Assembly (NCBI RefSeq): GCF_029844725.1 | Contig: NZ_JAOCKJ010000002.1 | Coordinates: 124,001-188,000, forward strand | DNA length: 64,000 nt | Direction: 5' to 3' | Origin: Pantoea sp. GD03673 | Lineage (GTDB): Bacteria > Pseudomonadota > Gammaproteobacteria > Enterobacterales > Enterobacteriaceae | In this document: in pieces, positions 61,612 through 64,000 of the stretch | How the letters are laid out: each line of letters begins with the position of its first letter | How positions within the stretch are numbered: the stretch's first letter is position 1 | Position numbers and translations under genes: made by a program | The notes under the pieces: model-generated | Seen by the model: the letters and a program-made list of their open reading frames with translations, nothing else | Databases searched by the model: none | What the model was told of the DNA's origin: nothing

Positions 61612-62657
61612 CAGGGTTCTCCGGATTTATCGGGGATCAGGAAGGCAGCAAACTGCGGCGACATCCAGCTGACGAATTTATCGCCCTGCTTGCTGATCAG
61701 ATAGACCGCCAGATGCTCTTTTAACGCCAGCGCTTTCGCTTTTTCGGTGCCAAGTACCATCAGTCCGGTATCCCAGCCATCGGCTTCCAGCGCCGTGGTG
61801 GCGATTACCGTGGCAGAAACCAGTTTATGCTCAATCGGCCGTCCCGTAACAGGATCGATGACATGAGAAATGCGCTTGCCATCCAGTTCATAATAGTTGC
61901 GATAGCTGCCGGAGGTGCTAATGCCGTGTCCCTGCAGACTCACGCGCGCCTGCACTGCATTTTCACGATCGGTGGGTTTCTGGATTGCCACCCGCCACGG
62001 CTGCTGCTGCGCATTCAGTCCGCGACTCAGCACCGCGCCACCTACCGACACCAGATAGTTGTTGATGCCGAGCTGCTCCATCAGTCGCGCCAGATGATCG
62101 GTCGCGAAGCCCTCACCCACCGTCGAGAGATCGACATAAAGGTCCGGCAGATCTTTCTGCAGCCACTGCCCGGCTGCGCCCTGCACGACCCGCAGATGTT
62201 GCAACCCGGTCTGCGCCCGGGCGGCGGCGATCTGTGCTGCATCCGGCGTATGGCCAGGCTGTTTTGTCGGGCCAAAGCCCCATAAGTTAACCAGTGGACC
62301 GACGGTAATATCCATCGCCCCGCCGGTTTTACGGCCAATCCGCAGTGAGGTGGTGACAATATCCGCCATGTTTTCACTCACCGGCTGCAGCGACAGATCA
62401 CGGCTCTGGTTAAAACGGGACAACACGGAATCGGCTTTCCAGGTGGAGAGTTCAGCATCATCCGCGTCCAGCTGCTGCTGAATGCTGTGTTGCAGCTCCG
62501 CTTTACGGGAGTTCGCCACACCGGTCAGGCTCACCCGCCAGACGGTTCCCATCGTTTTTCCTTCCAGCACCATTGCCGGTGTGGCCGCAGGCTTATCGCA
62601 AGCCACTAACGTCAGTGCCAGCATCGCCGTAAACAGCAGATTAGTCTGATAACGCAT
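61611..62657 (-). CDS. apbE: FAD:protein FMN transferase ApbE
   Basis: 348-residue periplasmic lipoprotein that attaches FMN covalently to threonine residues of target proteins such as Nqr/Rnf subunits. A signal peptide ends in the lipobox LTLVAC (Cys20). Family motifs: LEGKTMGTVWRV, DLSTVGEGFATDHLA, SVGGAVLSRG and HVIDPVTGRPI. First gene of apbE-alkB. Confidence 0.95.
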   Translation of the reverse strand: MRYQTNLLFTAMLALTLVACDKPAATPAMVLEGKTMGTVWRVSLTGVANSRKAELQHSIQQQLDADDAELSTWKADSVLSRFNQSRDLSLQPVSENMADIVTTSLRIGRKTGGAMDITVGPLVNLWGFGPTKQPGHTPDAAQIAAARAQTGLQHLRVVQGAAGQWLQKDLPDLYVDLSTVGEGFATDHLARLMEQLGINNYLVSVGGAVLSRGLNAQQQPWRVAIQKPTDRENAVQARVSLQGHGISTSGSYRNYYELDGKRISHVIDPVTGRPIEHKLVSATVIATTALEADGWDTGLMVLGTEKAKALALKEHLAVYLISKQGDKFVSWMSPQFAAFLIPDKSGEP

Positions 62658-62828
62658 CTTTCCTCACTTGTAACACTTTATTCCGACCTGCTACAAAGCA
62701 TAAACTTCGGGTAAAGACGCTTAAAGAAAGTTGAATATCTCTCTAAAGCCCCTCACACTTTACCCGTCATCTACCCTGTGCCCGCCTTTAATCAGGCGAT
62801 CGACATTCATTCAATTAAGGAGCAGCAG

Positions 62829-62939
62829 ATGATTTATCTGATTCTCGCCATTGCCCTGGGGCTGTTTATCTTCAGTACCTATAAAGTCCTGCATCAGCGC
62901 CGTCATCGTCATATGCTCCCCTCCCGGCCGCGCCATTAA
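62829..62939 (+). CDS. 36-residue single-helix membrane protein
   Basis: A small frame with TTAAGGAG 7 bases before the ATG. Residues 2-16 form one hydrophobic helix (IYLILAIALGLFIFS); the rest is a basic tail HQRRHRHMLPSRPRH. Positive residues after the helix suggest the tail stays in the cytoplasm. No known family; typical of small stress or regulatory membrane proteins. Divergent from apbE (171 bases between starts). Confidence 0.6.
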   Translation: MIYLILAIALGLFIFSTYKVLHQRRHRHMLPSRPRH

Positions 62940-63089
62940 CAGGCTTCCCTGCACCGGACTGGGGCAACATGCTCCCATCGGGCGCAGCAAGTGTACCAAA
63001 GCAGGCGTAACGCCTGTGGCTGTGAGAGCGGTTAAGCTGGCATGAATTCTGCACTGTTGAAACAGTGTTTATCTCTGAAGAGGTGCAGA

Positions 63090-63284
63090 ATGAAAAATTC
63101 ACAGAAGTGGCCGTCAGCATGGCATCACTGGCTGAGCTTTTCAGCCTTTACGCTGGCAGGTGTCGCGTTTGAAGGTGCGCGATTTGGCAGTGTTGTGTCG
63201 TCGGTGACCACGGCACCGGAAGCCACAACGTGGCAAAAATCTGAAGCGCCCGGCCCGGAAAATGAGGCAGGAGCGCAGCGGTAA
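63090..63284 (+). CDS. 64-residue hypothetical protein with one hydrophobic segment
   Basis: Starts MKNSQKWPSAWHHWLSF, with a hydrophobic stretch at about residues 14-34 and a hydrophilic tail rich in Glu and Pro. AGAGG lies nine bases before the ATG. No family is recognised. Its stop lies 17 bases from the porin stop, on the opposite strand. Could also be a chance frame. Confidence 0.45.
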   Translation: MKNSQKWPSAWHHWLSFSAFTLAGVAFEGARFGSVVSSVTTAPEATTWQKSEAPGPENEAGAQR

Positions 63285-63301
63285 CTGCGCTCCCTGACGA
63301 C

Positions 63302-64000
63302 TCAGAACTGGTAAACCAGACCCAGTGCCACCACGTCGTCGGTATTGATACCGGCTGCGTCGGTGAAGTCGTTGTCGTCCAGCAGGTTGATCTGGTAATC
63401 AACGTAGGTGGACATGTTTTTGTTGAAGTAGTAGGTCGCACCTACATCAACATATTTTTTCAGATTCTGTTTGCCCCAGTTCTGAACATCCGTGCCGCGT
63501 GAGGTGACGTAGGCCAGGGATGGACGCAGGCCAAAGTCGAACTGATACTGTGCAACCAGTTCCCAGTTGTCCGCTTTATCTGCATAACCGTACGCTGAAG
63601 AGGCGTCACTGCTGTCTCCGAAGCGGGTCGCATTGTAAGCACGCGAGTACATTGCCGCCAGATAGACGTTGTTCGCGTCATATTTCAGACCGCCGGTGTA
63701 CACTTCCGCTTTATCGCCACGGCCAAGGATAGTTGACGTTGCGCTGTTCTGATCGTTGGTACGGTCAGACTGGAAAGCAGCGGCACCGATGCCGAAGCCT
63801 GAACCCAGATCATAGGTCGTGCTCAGACCCCATCCGTCGCCATTCTGACCCAGTACGTCACGTCCATTCGGGGATTCGCTGTTGTTGCCATTCTTGCCCT
63901 GATACTGCACGGCGAAGTTCCAGCCATCCACCAGACCGAAGAAGTTATTGTTACGGTAGGTCGCCATGCCATTACCGCGCTGATACATAAAGTTATCTGC
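63302..64000 (-). CDS. ompC: OmpC-type outer-membrane porin, C-terminal part
   Basis: The minus-strand frame enters from the right edge and gives about 232 C-terminal residues of a trimeric general porin for small hydrophilic solutes. It contains [21 protein letters not shown] and repeated beta strands, and ends in GLVYQF with the terminal Phe needed for outer-membrane assembly. The position next to apbE is that of ompC in E. coli; other porins of the OmpF/OmpC group cannot be excluded. Confidence 0.9.
   Translation of the reverse strand, partial: ADNFMYQRGNGMATYRNNNFFGLVDGWNFAVQYQGKNGNNSESPNGRDVLGQNGDGWGLSTTYDLGSGFGIGAAAFQSDRTNDQNSATSTILGRGDKAEVYTGGLKYDANNVYLAAMYSRAYNATRFGDSSDASSAYGYADKADNWELVAQYQFDFGLRPSLAYVTSRGTDVQNWGKQNLKKYVDVGATYYFNKNMSTYVDYQINLLDDNDFTDAAGINTDDVVALGLVYQF

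Noticed and set aside
62941..63020. Possible full copy of the dispersed repeat
   Set aside because: Only a right-arm-like ATGCTCCCATCG is present; no matching left arm GGGAGCAT is found nearby.

Overview
The window looks like a piece of enterobacterial chromosome, most likely Pantoea or a close relative in the Erwiniaceae. From metG rightward the gene order largely follows the Escherichia coli K-12 region that runs from metG through mgl, folE, lysP, nfo, fru, yej and proL to ompC. The proteins look like close homologues of the E. coli ones, but the insertions and losses are not those of E. coli. Most of the window is GC-rich with tightly packed genes. The first ~1.9 kb is visibly more AT-rich.

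Layout. 1-1921: edge of an integrated element, with the N-terminus of an AAA ATPase cut off by the window edge and a tyrosine integrase broken into several frames. 2294-6498: small zinc-ribbon protein, AEC transporter, ahpCF peroxide defence with an OxyR-type site, and an acetyltransferase. 6495-14967: mrp, metG, yohJK, cdd, maeA, sanA. 15173-22161: galactose uptake (mglBAC), its repressor galS, yeiB and folE. 22286-28489: accessory block with an MFS transporter and divergent PtrR-like LysR regulator, a formaldehyde-oxidation pair (frmA-yeiG), and an iron-type ABC permease and ATPase behind a Fur box. 28852-37755: lysP, yeiE with an added ykvA gene, yeiH, nfo, and the fructose PTS operon fruBKA with two Cra operators. 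38028-43687: yeiW, efpL (yeiP), yeiR behind a Zur-like box, lpxT, mepS, pdeN. 43730-57499: yejABEF peptide importer, yejG, bcr (stopped early by an amber codon), rsuA, radD, rplY, yejK, yejL, yejM. 57573-57649: tRNA-Pro(GGG). 57772-64000: small ORFs, an orphan phosphopantetheinyl transferase, yojI, alkB, apbE, two more small ORFs and the C-terminal part of an OmpC-type porin.

How the genes fit together. Most are housekeeping or nutrient genes. Sugar uptake is under carbon control (CRP/GalS boxes at mgl and galS, Cra at fru). Stress and metal genes carry matching boxes (OxyR at ahpC, Fur at the iron permease, Zur at yeiR). Several envelope genes (lpxT, mepS, yejM, sanA, porin) are scattered through the right half.

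I found no complete undescribed system. The strongest leads are a family of intergenic palindromes whose arms change together between copies (15038, 28625, 33795), the cut-off ATPase beside a dead integrase at the left edge, the bcr amber codon, the Zur-like box at yeiR, a CRP-S-type palindrome before cdd, and several small genes with good ribosome-binding sites. All family names come from reading the sequence; no search was run.
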